A DNA stretch of 64,000 bases from Alistipes finegoldii DSM 17242 (GTDB lineage: Bacteria; Bacteroidota; Bacteroidia; Bacteroidales; Rikenellaceae). Made by a program: the position numbers and the translations under genes. Under the pieces are notes generated by a model. That model was not told the DNA's origin and did not search any database. It saw only the letters and a program-made list of their open reading frames with translations. The DNA lies in NCBI RefSeq assembly GCF_000265365.1, contig NC_018011.1:1550001-1614000 (forward strand), in the 5' to 3' direction. This document shows, one piece after another, positions 34,739-43,321 of this stretch (position 1 is the stretch's first letter; every line of letters starts with the position of its first letter).

Positions 34739-35746
34739 TCATTCGCCTTTGCGTTTCTTGATCCGGTCCAAATGCTCGCGCACCCGTTTGCGGAAAAGCT
34801 CGCGGCGGTACTGCAGATTGGCCTGCCACCCCAGCCAGCGGGTATAACGCTCCCGTTTTTCGGGATAGATGTCGCGTATCGTGACCAGAATGCCCGTCTC
34901 CTCGACACCGCCGAAATCGGGATTCGACACCGTATCGAAAACCCGCATCGTGGGCGAAAGGTTCATGTATGCGTTGATCAGCGGCGGAATGTTCTCGTTG
35001 AACTCGCGGATTTTCTGAATCAGAATGCGGTAATTCTCCTGATAGGTCTGCCCCGTGAAGAGCTGCTCGTAATAAGGGTCGTCCAGATCGAGCCGGAGCG
35101 GATGGATGCCCTCGACGAGGTTGTCCCGGTCGGGGAAGTAACGGCGCAGGAACCAGATCAGGGCGTTGCGGGCCACAGCCTTGTAGGTCGTGTACATCGT
35201 CACCTTGCCGAAAAGGTATTTGGCGCGGGGGTCCAGCACGATCAGCGCACCGAGCCCGTCCCAGAGGTTGTCCAGCGCATAAATGCTTTTGGCGTTGCCG
35301 CGCGCCTGATAGGAGGGCTGCACGAACGAACGGCCCAGTTCGATGGTGCGGGGCAGGTATTTGCGGCGGAACTTGTCGCTGAAGCGGAAATAGTGTTCGG
35401 TCGAGAGATGCCGCGGATATTCGTCCGTGCAGATGATGAAACGGTAGCCGCCGACGATCTCTTCGGCGGCGGGGTCCCACACGATCAGCTGGTAGTAGCC
35501 GTCCTCGGCCAGATCTTCGGCGTCGATGTCCAGCTCCTTGCCCGTGCCGCCACCCGCGCCGCGGAACGCGATTTCGCGCAGGCGGCCGATCTCGCGCATC
35601 AGCGACGGACACTCGGCGGCCGAGAAGATATAAATCTCGTTCCCGGCCTTCTTCGTATCGCGGGCCTTGCGCTCCGGCGTCAGTTCGGCGCGGAGCTGTT
35701 CCCTTTCAACGGGAGGTATGATGGCTTCCATCTGTCTCTGTTGCAT
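34739..35746 (-). CDS. glsB: GNAT-family N-acyltransferase, GlsB-like (glycine/ornithine lipid synthesis)
   Basis: 335 residues. The family acylates the amino group of glycine or ornithine with a 3-hydroxy fatty acid from ACP. Recognisable parts: FRGAGGGTGKELDIDAEDL, GYRFIICTDEYPRHLSTEHYF, RTIELGRSFVQPSYQARG (GNAT core), and a basic C-terminus. It follows the PlsC-like gene by 24 bp on the same strand, matching the glsA-glsB pairing known in Bacteroides thetaiotaomicron. Glycine as the head group is by homology. Confidence 0.78.
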   Translation of the reverse strand: MQQRQMEAIIPPVEREQLRAELTPERKARDTKKAGNEIYIFSAAECPSLMREIGRLREIAFRGAGGGTGKELDIDAEDLAEDGYYQLIVWDPAAEEIVGGYRFIICTDEYPRHLSTEHYFRFSDKFRRKYLPRTIELGRSFVQPSYQARGNAKSIYALDNLWDGLGALIVLDPRAKYLFGKVTMYTTYKAVARNALIWFLRRYFPDRDNLVEGIHPLRLDLDDPYYEQLFTGQTYQENYRILIQKIREFNENIPPLINAYMNLSPTMRVFDTVSNPDFGGVEETGILVTIRDIYPEKRERYTRWLGWQANLQYRRELFRKRVREHLDRIKKRKGE

Positions 35747-35770
35747 ATAACTGGGGCAAAAATACCGATT

Positions 35771-36604
35771 TTAGCGTTTTTCCGGTTCCGGCGCGAGCAT
35801 ATTTTCCAAAAAATACGCCTTTTTGCGTACGAATTCGGCCTGCTCGCGGAGTCCGCCGTAACGCTGCAGCTCGGAGACGGGAATCGGGTCGCCCACGAAA
35901 ATGCGGAAGTGCCGGCCCTTTTGGGAAAACATTTCGTCGGGCAGCCAGAGCATCTCGATATTGAGCTTCAGCCCCAGCATCACGCGCAGCCGGGCCACGC
36001 GGTAGAAGAAGTTCGACAGCCGTCCTTCGACGAACACCGGCACGATCTCGCGCTGCGAAGCGTAGGCCTTTTTCAGGAAGTTGGTTTTCCACGGCAGGTC
36101 GGTCACCTCGCCCCCGATGCAGCGCGAGCAGAGCCCCGCCGGGAAGGTCAGGATCGGCACTTCGCCGACGAACTCCTCGTCGAATTTGCGGGCGTAGGCG
36201 CTGTTCTGCGAACCGTGCTTGTTCACCGGAATCCACAGCGGCCGCAGCGGTTCGAGGTGCATCAGCAGGTCGTTGACCACCACGCGGGCGTCGCCGAAGC
36301 GGTCTATCAGCTTGTCGGCGAGCATCATGCCGTCCATGCCGCCGAAAGGATGGTTCGCGGCGAACAGATAGCGGCCCTTGGGATCGAGCTTTTCGAGCCC
36401 CTCGACCGTATAGGTCACCTGCCACTCCCTGAAGCAGGCGCGGATAAACTCCTGCGGGGGCAGGTTCCAGTAGTGTTCGAGGATATAATTGATCTCCGAC
36501 TCGTGAATCGTGCGGCGGAGCCAGCCGATGACGAAGCCGGGAATCCAGCGGGCCAGCCGCGGGGCTTTGTCGGCAAGTACTGCTCCGATATCTATTCTGG
36601 GCAT
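35771..36604 (-). CDS. glsA: PlsC-like O-acyltransferase, GlsA-like
   Basis: 277 residues from ATG 36604; a TTG four codons upstream also fits. This lysophospholipid acyltransferase-like enzyme adds the second acyl chain. The acceptor motif reads FAANHPFGGMDGMMLA, with His and Asp five residues apart rather than four, as in this subfamily. Further motifs: PVNKHGSQNSAYA, EVPILTFPAGLCSR and VPVFVEGRLSNFFYR. It is directly upstream of glsB. A TATATTTG box on the minus strand (36630-36637) would start the transcript about 20 nt before the ATG. Confidence 0.8.
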   Translation of the reverse strand: MPRIDIGAVLADKAPRLARWIPGFVIGWLRRTIHESEINYILEHYWNLPPQEFIRACFREWQVTYTVEGLEKLDPKGRYLFAANHPFGGMDGMMLADKLIDRFGDARVVVNDLLMHLEPLRPLWIPVNKHGSQNSAYARKFDEEFVGEVPILTFPAGLCSRCIGGEVTDLPWKTNFLKKAYASQREIVPVFVEGRLSNFFYRVARLRVMLGLKLNIEMLWLPDEMFSQKGRHFRIFVGDPIPVSELQRYGGLREQAEFVRKKAYFLENMLAPEPEKR

Positions 36605-36629
36605 AAAGACGTACAAAAAATTATATCCA

Positions 36630-36637
36630 CAAATATA
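36630..36637 (-). promoter_or_regulatory. -7 box (TATATTTG) of glsA-glsB
   Basis: Exact TAnnTTTG match on the minus strand, 26 bp from the ATG at 36604. On the plus strand, TAACTTTA at 36661-36668 is a near match that may serve rsmH. Confidence 0.5.
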
Positions 36638-36697
36638 GGTATTCTTTTTCGAAAAATCCCTAACTTTACACCCAAATCGACCTTGTCAGCAACGAAT

Positions 36698-37609
36698 ATG
36701 TCTCAGTATCATACACCTGTCCTTCTGGAGGAGTCCGTAGACCTGCTCGCCGTAGACCCTGCGGGCACTTACGTGGACCTCACTTTCGGCGGGGGCGGCC
36801 ATTCGCGCCGCATCCTCGAAAAGCTGGGTCCCGGCGGGAGACTCTACGCTTTCGATCAGGACCGCGACACACGCGCGAACTGTCCCGACGACGGGCGGTT
36901 CCACTACGTCGAGAGCAACTTCCGCTTTCTGCGCGGGGCGCTGCGGCTGCGGGAGGTGGAGCAGGTGGACGGCATTCTGGCCGATCTGGGCGTCTCGTCG
37001 CACCATTTCGACGCCGTGGAGCGGGGTTTCTCGTTCCGGGGCGAAGCGCCGCTGGACATGCGCATGAACCAGCGGGGCGCGCTGACGGCGGCCCGCGTCG
37101 TGAACGGCTATCCGGCCGACGCGCTGACGCGTCTGCTGGGAGACTGGGGCGAGCTGGAGACCCCGTGGAAAATCGCCAACTGCATCGTCCGGGCACGGGA
37201 AGCCGCACCGATCGAGACCACGGCGCAGCTGGTCGAGGCCGTGAAGCCCTGCACCCCGAAAAAAGACGAGTCGAAGTTCCTGACCAAGCTTTTTCAGGCG
37301 CTGCGCATCGAGGTCAACGGCGAAATGGAGGCGCTCAAAATGGCGCTGGAGCAGAGTCTCAAGGTACTGCGTCCCGGCGGGCGGCTGGTCGTCATCTCGT
37401 ACCACTCGCTCGAAGACCGGCTGGTCAAGAACTTCCTGCGCAGCGGGAATTTCTCAGGCTCGGTGGAGAAAGACTTTTTCGGACGCGCCCTCACGCCGTT
37501 CGAACTCATAACGCGCAAGGCCGTGGTCCCCACGGCCGAAGAGTTGGAACGCAACCCCCGGTCGCGCTCGGCCAAGCTGCGCGCGGCCGCAAAACGGGAG
37601 AACGAATAA
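36698..37609 (+). CDS. rsmH: 16S rRNA (cytosine-1402-N4)-methyltransferase
   Basis: 303 residues from ATG 36698. RsmH methylates N4 of C1402 in the 16S rRNA decoding centre. It starts with YHTPVLLEESVDLLAV, and TYVDLTFGGGGHSRRIL is the SAM-binding motif. GILADLGVSSHHFD and RLVVISYHSLEDRLVKNF are further RsmH signatures. It is the first gene of a dcw cluster; mraZ, its common partner, is not upstream, where the divergent glsA begins. Confidence 0.95.
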   Translation: MSQYHTPVLLEESVDLLAVDPAGTYVDLTFGGGGHSRRILEKLGPGGRLYAFDQDRDTRANCPDDGRFHYVESNFRFLRGALRLREVEQVDGILADLGVSSHHFDAVERGFSFRGEAPLDMRMNQRGALTAARVVNGYPADALTRLLGDWGELETPWKIANCIVRAREAAPIETTAQLVEAVKPCTPKKDESKFLTKLFQALRIEVNGEMEALKMALEQSLKVLRPGGRLVVISYHSLEDRLVKNFLRSGNFSGSVEKDFFGRALTPFELITRKAVVPTAEELERNPRSRSAKLRAAAKRENE

Positions 37610-37661
37610 CGGAGGGCGGAGGCCGCCGCGAATCATTCAACGACAAAAGCAGCAGAGAAGG

Positions 37662-38177
37662 ATGTTCAAGGACCACGAATTCGACCCGGTAACCCCCGAA
37701 GAGGAGGCCCGCCGCAGGCAGGAGGAGGAATTCGCCCGCCGCGTGCGGCGCGAGGTGCTGCGCATCGAGCGGGGCGAAGCCGACGAGGACATCCGCGCCG
37801 ACATGGAACGCGAAGAGGAGGAGAAGGCCGAAGAGGAGGAGCGCCAGCGCCGGGAGCGCCGCCGCAAGGCCAGCACCTTCTGGCAGCTCTTCTCAGGTAC
37901 GATCCTCGTCCACGAGGGAGTCTCGAAATACTATCCCTACATGCTCTCGATCGCGGGCATGTTCTTTTTGAGCATCGCCGTGATGTTCACCACCCTGCAT
38001 CTGGACATGAAATACTCGCGCCTCGAACGCGAAGTGCAGATCCTGCGCGAACGCTCGATCCGCCTGCAGGAACAGCGTTACCGCCGCACCACCCACTCGG
38101 CCATCGTCGAACGGCTGCGCGAACGCGGCATCGAGCTTATCGACCCGCCGGCGCCGGGCGAAATCATCGAAAACTGA
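37662..38177 (+). CDS. FtsL-like division protein with long charged N-terminus
   Basis: 171 residues. The first 70 are extremely charged (Glu/Arg-rich coiled coil, EEEARRRQEEEFARRVRRE), followed by one membrane helix (about 94-112) and a periplasmic coiled coil (MKYSRLEREVQILRERSIRLQ). This topology and position between rsmH and ftsI mark it as FtsL, which links FtsB/FtsQ to FtsWI. The cytoplasmic tail is much longer than in E. coli FtsL. It ends 6 bp before ftsI. Confidence 0.78.
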   Translation: MFKDHEFDPVTPEEEARRRQEEEFARRVRREVLRIERGEADEDIRADMEREEEEKAEEEERQRRERRRKASTFWQLFSGTILVHEGVSKYYPYMLSIAGMFFLSIAVMFTTLHLDMKYSRLEREVQILRERSIRLQEQRYRRTTHSAIVERLRERGIELIDPPAPGEIIEN

Positions 38178-38183
38178 CGGACG

Positions 38184-40448
38184 ATGAAAGAGGAACGTTC
38201 GAAGATCAAAAGCGACATTCTGCTGCGGGTACGGCTGCTTTACGTGCTGTTCATACTCGCCGGGGCCGTCGTGCTCGGACGATTGGTCTGGGTGCAGCTC
38301 TTCAGTTCCGAAGTGGCCTACAACGCCGAACGGCTGGCCAGCCGCATCTTCACCGAGGAGACCATTCCGGCGCAGCGCGGCAGCATCCTCTCGCGCGGCG
38401 GCGCGCCGCTGGCGACTTCGATCTTCCGCTATCAGGCCGCCTTCGACTTCGCTTCGCCGGGTCTCGATTCGCTGAAAACCTTCCGCGAACAGAGCGACTC
38501 GCTGGCCAAACTCCTCGCGGCGTTCTTCCGGGACAAGTCCGCCGCCGAATACAGCCGCAAATTCCGCGAGGAGCACGCCCGCCACTACCGGCTCGTCAAC
38601 GGACGCGACACGACCTACCTGCGCTCCGAAGGGTGGTTCTCGCGCCTGATGGACCGTCTGCGCGGCGAAGAGTTTGCCACGCGCCGCATCTACGACACCA
38701 TCCGCGACCACACGCCCGTCAATATCTTCCCCCGCGAAGTGGACTACGCCGAATGGCAGACCCTGCGGCGTTATCCGCTGCTGAACTGGAACATGGGCAT
38801 GGTCTACCGGCTCGTCGAACGCGACCAGCGGGTCTACCCGCAGGGCGAACTGGCGCGCCGCACGATCGGACTGACGGGCGACAAGGGAAATTACGGCATC
38901 GAGGAGGCCTACCGCGAAGAGCTTGCGGGCCGCGACGGCAAAGCCTTGCGGCAACGCATCGCCAGAGGCTTCTACGGCCGCGTCGCGGGCGGCGGCCACG
39001 AGGACCCCGAAGACGGCTACGACGTGGTGACCACGCTCGATCTGGACCTGCAGGACGTCGCCGACAAGGCGCTGCGGCGCCAGCTAGAAGCTCAGAACGC
39101 CATCTGGGGCACGACGATCGTCATGGAGGTCCATACGGGCGAAATCCTCGCCATGGCCAATCTGGGCCGGGCTGGAACCGAAGGGGCATTTTACGAACGC
39201 GAGAATTACGCGCTGGGGCGCAGCATGGAGCCGGGTTCGACCTTCAAGCTGGCGACGATGCTCACGCTGCTCGACGACGCCGACATGTCTCCCCAGACCG
39301 CCTACGACACCCACAACGGCGACCCGGTGACCGTAGGCCCGGCCAAGAATATCCGCGACTCGCACCGCGGCGACCACGTCATCGACTTCCGCCGCGCCGT
39401 GGCTTCGTCGTCGAACGTCTACTTCGCCAAGGCGATCTGGGAGCGTTACGGCATCACGGGCAAGAAGCAGGAGTACAGCGACTTCCTCCACGAAAAACTA
39501 CGTCTCGGACAGACCGTCGGACTGGAACGGCTGGGCGAGCGCGCCCCGTCGATCACCACCGACTGGAAAGTTCCCGATCCGGGCGTCATGCTGGTCAAGA
39601 TGAGCTACGGCTACCGCGTGCGGCTGGCTCCGATCCAGATGATCACCTTCTACAACGCCATCGCCAACGGCGGCAAAATGATCTCACCCGTGCTGGTGCG
39701 CGAACTGCGGCGCGGCGACCGCGTCGAGGAGCGGTTCGAAAGCCGCACCCTCGCCTCGTCGATCTGCTCGCGCTCGGCGCTGCGCGAGGTGCAGCGGTGT
39801 CTCGAACTGGTCTGCACAGAGGGTACCGCCAGCCTCTATTTCAGGGACACCGCCCGGCTGCGCGTGGCCGCCAAGACCGGCACGGCGCAGATCACCGACG
39901 CCCGCAGCCGCGAAGGCCGCTACTACCTCGGCTCGATGATCGCCTACTTCCCGGCCGACAACCCCCGCTACACGGTGCTGACGACCATCGAAACCCGTGC
40001 GCAGGCCGGCAAGGCCTATTACGGAGGTCCGCTGGCGGGTCCGGTCGTCAAACGCATGGTCGATTACATCTACAACCGCAACCGCGACTGGTACGGCCGC
40101 GTCGAGCGGCACGGCCCGCGCCGCCACCCAGACCGGATCAAGGGCGGCGACATCGCCCAGATCCGCCGCGTGGCGGACAAGCTTTCGCCCCGCGCTTCGT
40201 TCGACCACCGCACGGGCTGGGGCCGCGTGCAGGTGGACAGCCTTTCGAACGTGGTCATCACGAGCCTTCCGGCCGAAACGGGCACGATGCCCGACGTGCG
40301 GGGCATGGGACTCAAGGACGCGCTGTTCGTACTCGAAAGCCGCGGCCTGAAGGTCCGCTTTTCGGGCCGGGGAGCCGTCGTCCGGCAAAGCGTCGCTCCC
40401 GGAGCGCGCATCACGCCGGGCGCGACGGTCGCCATAACGCTGAACTAA
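38184..40448 (+). CDS. ftsI: Division penicillin-binding protein (FtsI/PBP3) with PASTA domain
   Basis: 754 residues. It is the septal peptidoglycan transpeptidase. One N-terminal membrane helix (about 12-32), the dimerisation domain, then the active-site motifs: SxxK at S352-K355 (GSTFK), SxN at S409-N411 and KTGT at 564-567. A C-terminal PASTA domain (MPDVRGMGLKDALFVLESRG) is present, as in many Bacteroidota and Firmicutes homologues. It lies between ftsL and a small reading frame that overlaps murE. Confidence 0.93.
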   Translation: MKEERSKIKSDILLRVRLLYVLFILAGAVVLGRLVWVQLFSSEVAYNAERLASRIFTEETIPAQRGSILSRGGAPLATSIFRYQAAFDFASPGLDSLKTFREQSDSLAKLLAAFFRDKSAAEYSRKFREEHARHYRLVNGRDTTYLRSEGWFSRLMDRLRGEEFATRRIYDTIRDHTPVNIFPREVDYAEWQTLRRYPLLNWNMGMVYRLVERDQRVYPQGELARRTIGLTGDKGNYGIEEAYREELAGRDGKALRQRIARGFYGRVAGGGHEDPEDGYDVVTTLDLDLQDVADKALRRQLEAQNAIWGTTIVMEVHTGEILAMANLGRAGTEGAFYERENYALGRSMEPGSTFKLATMLTLLDDADMSPQTAYDTHNGDPVTVGPAKNIRDSHRGDHVIDFRRAVASSSNVYFAKAIWERYGITGKKQEYSDFLHEKLRLGQTVGLERLGERAPSITTDWKVPDPGVMLVKMSYGYRVRLAPIQMITFYNAIANGGKMISPVLVRELRRGDRVEERFESRTLASSICSRSALREVQRCLELVCTEGTASLYFRDTARLRVAAKTGTAQITDARSREGRYYLGSMIAYFPADNPRYTVLTTIETRAQAGKAYYGGPLAGPVVKRMVDYIYNRNRDWYGRVERHGPRRHPDRIKGGDIAQIRRVADKLSPRASFDHRTGWGRVQVDSLSNVVITSLPAETGTMPDVRGMGLKDALFVLESRGLKVRFSGRGAVVRQSVAPGARITPGATVAITLN

Positions 40449-40449
40449 G

Positions 40450-40605
40450 ATGAAAGAACTGACGATATTCACCCCGGCGCCGCGCCGCAGGGAGACTTTC
40501 CCGGCTTCCGGACGCGTTCGCGGAAGCGCCTGCGATCCGAATTCCGCGGACCGCGGCGACAAAGACGCCCAAGGGGCGAATACGACAAAAGACAACGGTT
40601 TATGA
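40450..40605 (+). CDS. Small ORF coupled to murE (51 residues)
   Basis: It starts 2 bp after the ftsI stop and ends in TGA overlapping the murE start (TTATGA), filling the otherwise empty 153-bp gap. The product begins MKELTIFTPAPRR, is polar and hydrophilic (Asp/Gly/Arg-rich) and has no membrane segment. It could be a genuine small protein or just a translated spacer that couples murE to ftsI. No family recognised. Confidence 0.35.
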   Translation: MKELTIFTPAPRRRETFPASGRVRGSACDPNSADRGDKDAQGANTTKDNGL

Positions 40606-42059
40606 AAACACTGAAAGAACTTCTCCGAAATACCCCCGTCACGGCACTGCACGGCGACGATTCGGCCGCCGTCGCCGGGTTGGTTTACGACTCGCGTGCC
40701 ATCGGGCCGGGCGACTGCTTCTTCGCCGTGCGCGGCACGCAGAACGACGGGCACGACTTCATTCCCGCCGCCGTCGCAAAAGGCGCCGCCGCCGTCGTCT
40801 GCGAACGCCTGCCCGAACAGACCGCCGCAGACGTCACCTACGTCGCGGTGCCCGACGCCGCAGGCGCGCTGGCCGACATGGCCGCGGCGTTCTACGACCA
40901 CCCCAGCCGCGCGCTGAAACTCGTCGGCATCACCGGCACCAACGGCAAGACCACGACCGTGACGCTGCTGTATGACCTCGTACGGGCGTTGGGTCATAAG
41001 GCGGGACTGATTTCGACCGTGGTCTACAAGGTCGGCGAACGCACCGTCGAGGCGACGCACACCACGCCCGACCCCGTGCGGCTCAACGCCATGATGCGCG
41101 AAATGGCCGACGAGGGGTGCGAGTACTGCTTCATGGAGTGTTCGTCGCACGCCATCGTGCAGGAGCGCACGCGCGGGCTGCACTTCGCGGGCGGCATCTT
41201 CTCGAACATCACCCACGACCACCTCGACTACCACAAGACCTTCGCCGAATACATCCGCGCCAAGAAACTCTTCTTCGACTCACTCTCAAAAGAGGCCTTC
41301 GCGCTGACCAACGCCGATGACAAAAACGGCCGCGTGATGGTGCAGAACACCGCCGCAGCCATACACACCTACTCGCTGCGCTCGATGGCCGACTTCCGCT
41401 GCAAGATCGTCGAAATGCACCCGGACGGCATGCTGCTGCGCATCGACGGACAGGAGGTATGGGTCGGGCTGGTGGGCCGCTTCAACGCCTACAACCTGCT
41501 GGCCGTATACGGCGCGGCGGTTCTGCTGGGCTTCGACCGCGGCGAAACGCTGCGCGCGGCGAGCATGCTGCACCCGGTCAGCGGCCGCTTCGAACTGGTC
41601 CGGAGCGCAAACGGCGTCACGGCCGTCGTCGATTACGCCCACACGCCCGACGCGCTCGAAAACGTGATCCGCACCATCGAGGAGATCCGCACCCCGGCGC
41701 AGAAGCTGATCGTCGTCTGCGGCTGCGGCGGCGACCGCGACCGCACCAAGCGGCCCGAAATGGCGCAGATCGCCGTGCGGTACGCCGACACGGCCGTCTT
41801 CACGTCGGACAATCCGCGCCACGAGTCGCCCGAAGCGATTCTCGACCAGATGGCGGCGGGACTCGAACCCGGCGCGCGCTTCCTGCGCATCGCCGACCGC
41901 GCCGAAGCCATCCGCACGGCGGTGATGCTCTCGCAGCCGGGCGACATCCTGCTCGTGGCGGGCAAGGGCCACGAAACCTATCAGATCGTCGGCGACGTGA
42001 AACACCCCTTCGACGACCGGGAGGAGGTCCGCAAAGCCTTTGATTCATTCGGTAAATAA
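40602..42059 (+). CDS. murE: UDP-MurNAc-L-Ala-D-Glu:meso-DAP ligase
   Basis: 485 residues. It adds the third amino acid to the peptidoglycan stem peptide. The ATP site is GITGTNGKTTTVTLL, and the DNPR motif (403-406) marks meso-diaminopimelate rather than lysine as substrate. HTTPDPVRLNAMM and YAHTPDALENV are typical. It overlaps the small upstream ORF and lies 15 bp before mraY. Confidence 0.95.
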   Translation: MKTLKELLRNTPVTALHGDDSAAVAGLVYDSRAIGPGDCFFAVRGTQNDGHDFIPAAVAKGAAAVVCERLPEQTAADVTYVAVPDAAGALADMAAAFYDHPSRALKLVGITGTNGKTTTVTLLYDLVRALGHKAGLISTVVYKVGERTVEATHTTPDPVRLNAMMREMADEGCEYCFMECSSHAIVQERTRGLHFAGGIFSNITHDHLDYHKTFAEYIRAKKLFFDSLSKEAFALTNADDKNGRVMVQNTAAAIHTYSLRSMADFRCKIVEMHPDGMLLRIDGQEVWVGLVGRFNAYNLLAVYGAAVLLGFDRGETLRAASMLHPVSGRFELVRSANGVTAVVDYAHTPDALENVIRTIEEIRTPAQKLIVVCGCGGDRDRTKRPEMAQIAVRYADTAVFTSDNPRHESPEAILDQMAAGLEPGARFLRIADRAEAIRTAVMLSQPGDILLVAGKGHETYQIVGDVKHPFDDREEVRKAFDSFGK

Positions 42060-42074
42060 AACCCAACGAACAAT

Positions 42075-43319
42075 ATGCTCTATTACATCTTCAAGTATCT
42101 GGACGAAGCCTACAACCTGCCCGGTTCGGGCATGTTCCAGTACATTTCGTTCCGCGCCGCGGCGTCGATCATCCTCGCGCTGCTGATCGTCATCATTTTC
42201 GGCCGCAAGATCATCGACTTCCTGCGCCGCAAGCAGATCGGCGAAGAGGTCCGCGACCTCGGTCTGGAGGGACAGCTCCAGAAGCGCGGCACCCCCACCA
42301 TGGGCGGCGTGATCATCCTGCTTGCGATTCTGGTTCCGATCCTTCTGCTCGGACGGCTCGACAACATCTACATCCAGCTGATGATCGTCTCGACCGTATG
42401 GCTGGGGCTGATCGGCGGACTGGACGACTACATCAAGGTTTTCCGCCACAACAAGGAGGGGCTCAAGGGCCGTTTCAAGATCGTGGGACAGGTCGGGCTG
42501 GGCATCATCGTCGGCACGACGATGTGCGTGTCGCAGGAGATCGTCGTCCGCGACAAAGTCGTACAGCCCGTACAGACCGTCTACATGAACGAGGACGGCT
42601 CCGTGCTCGAAACCGTACACCGCAACGTGGTCCTCAGCTCCGAAAGCCTCAAGACCACCCAGACGACCATTCCCTTCATCAAAGACAACGAATTCGATTA
42701 CGGCTGGCTCACGGGCGGCAATACGACGATGACGTGGCTGCTCTACGTGCTGGTCGCCATCTTCGTGGTGACGGCCGTCTCCAACGGCGCCAACCTCACC
42801 GACGGACTCGACGGACTGGCCACGGGAGTCTCGGTGCCGATCGTGGCGGTGCTGGGCGTACTGGCTTATCTCTCAGGACATATCGTATACGCCGACTACC
42901 TCAATATCATGTACATCCCTGACAGCGGCGAACTGGTCGTCTTCGCCGCGGCGCTGGTCGGCGCGCTGGTCGGCTTCCTTTGGTACAACTCCTTCCCGGC
43001 GCAGATCTTCATGGGCGACACCGGCTCGCTGTCGATCGGCGGCATCATCGCCGTCTTCGCCCTCTGCATCCGCAAGGAGCTGCTGCTGCCGCTGTTGTGC
43101 GGCGTCTTTCTGGTCGAAAGCTTCTCGGTGATGATGCAGGTCGGCTACTTCAAATACACCAAGCGCAAATACGGCGAAGGCCACCGCCTGCTGCTGATGG
43201 CTCCCGTACACCACCATTTCCAGAAGAAGGGACAGTTCGAGACCAAGATCGTCCTGCGTTTCTGGATCATCTCGCTGCTGCTGGCGGCCATCACCCTCGT
43301 AACGTTAAAGATCCGGTAA
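42075..43319 (+). CDS. mraY: Phospho-MurNAc-pentapeptide transferase
   Basis: 414 residues, polytopic. MraY makes lipid I on the inner membrane. Motifs: KRGTPTMGGVIIL, LIGGLDDYIKV, NGANLTDGLDGLATG (catalytic Asp cluster), FMGDTGSLSIGG and the PVHHHFQKKG loop. It is longer than the usual 360 residues because of a periplasmic insert around residues 165-210 (DKVVQPVQTVYMNEDG). This insert is common in Bacteroidota. Confidence 0.95.
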   Translation: MLYYIFKYLDEAYNLPGSGMFQYISFRAAASIILALLIVIIFGRKIIDFLRRKQIGEEVRDLGLEGQLQKRGTPTMGGVIILLAILVPILLLGRLDNIYIQLMIVSTVWLGLIGGLDDYIKVFRHNKEGLKGRFKIVGQVGLGIIVGTTMCVSQEIVVRDKVVQPVQTVYMNEDGSVLETVHRNVVLSSESLKTTQTTIPFIKDNEFDYGWLTGGNTTMTWLLYVLVAIFVVTAVSNGANLTDGLDGLATGVSVPIVAVLGVLAYLSGHIVYADYLNIMYIPDSGELVVFAAALVGALVGFLWYNSFPAQIFMGDTGSLSIGGIIAVFALCIRKELLLPLLCGVFLVESFSVMMQVGYFKYTKRKYGEGHRLLLMAPVHHHFQKKGQFETKIVLRFWIISLLLAAITLVTLKIR

Positions 43320-43321
43320 TC

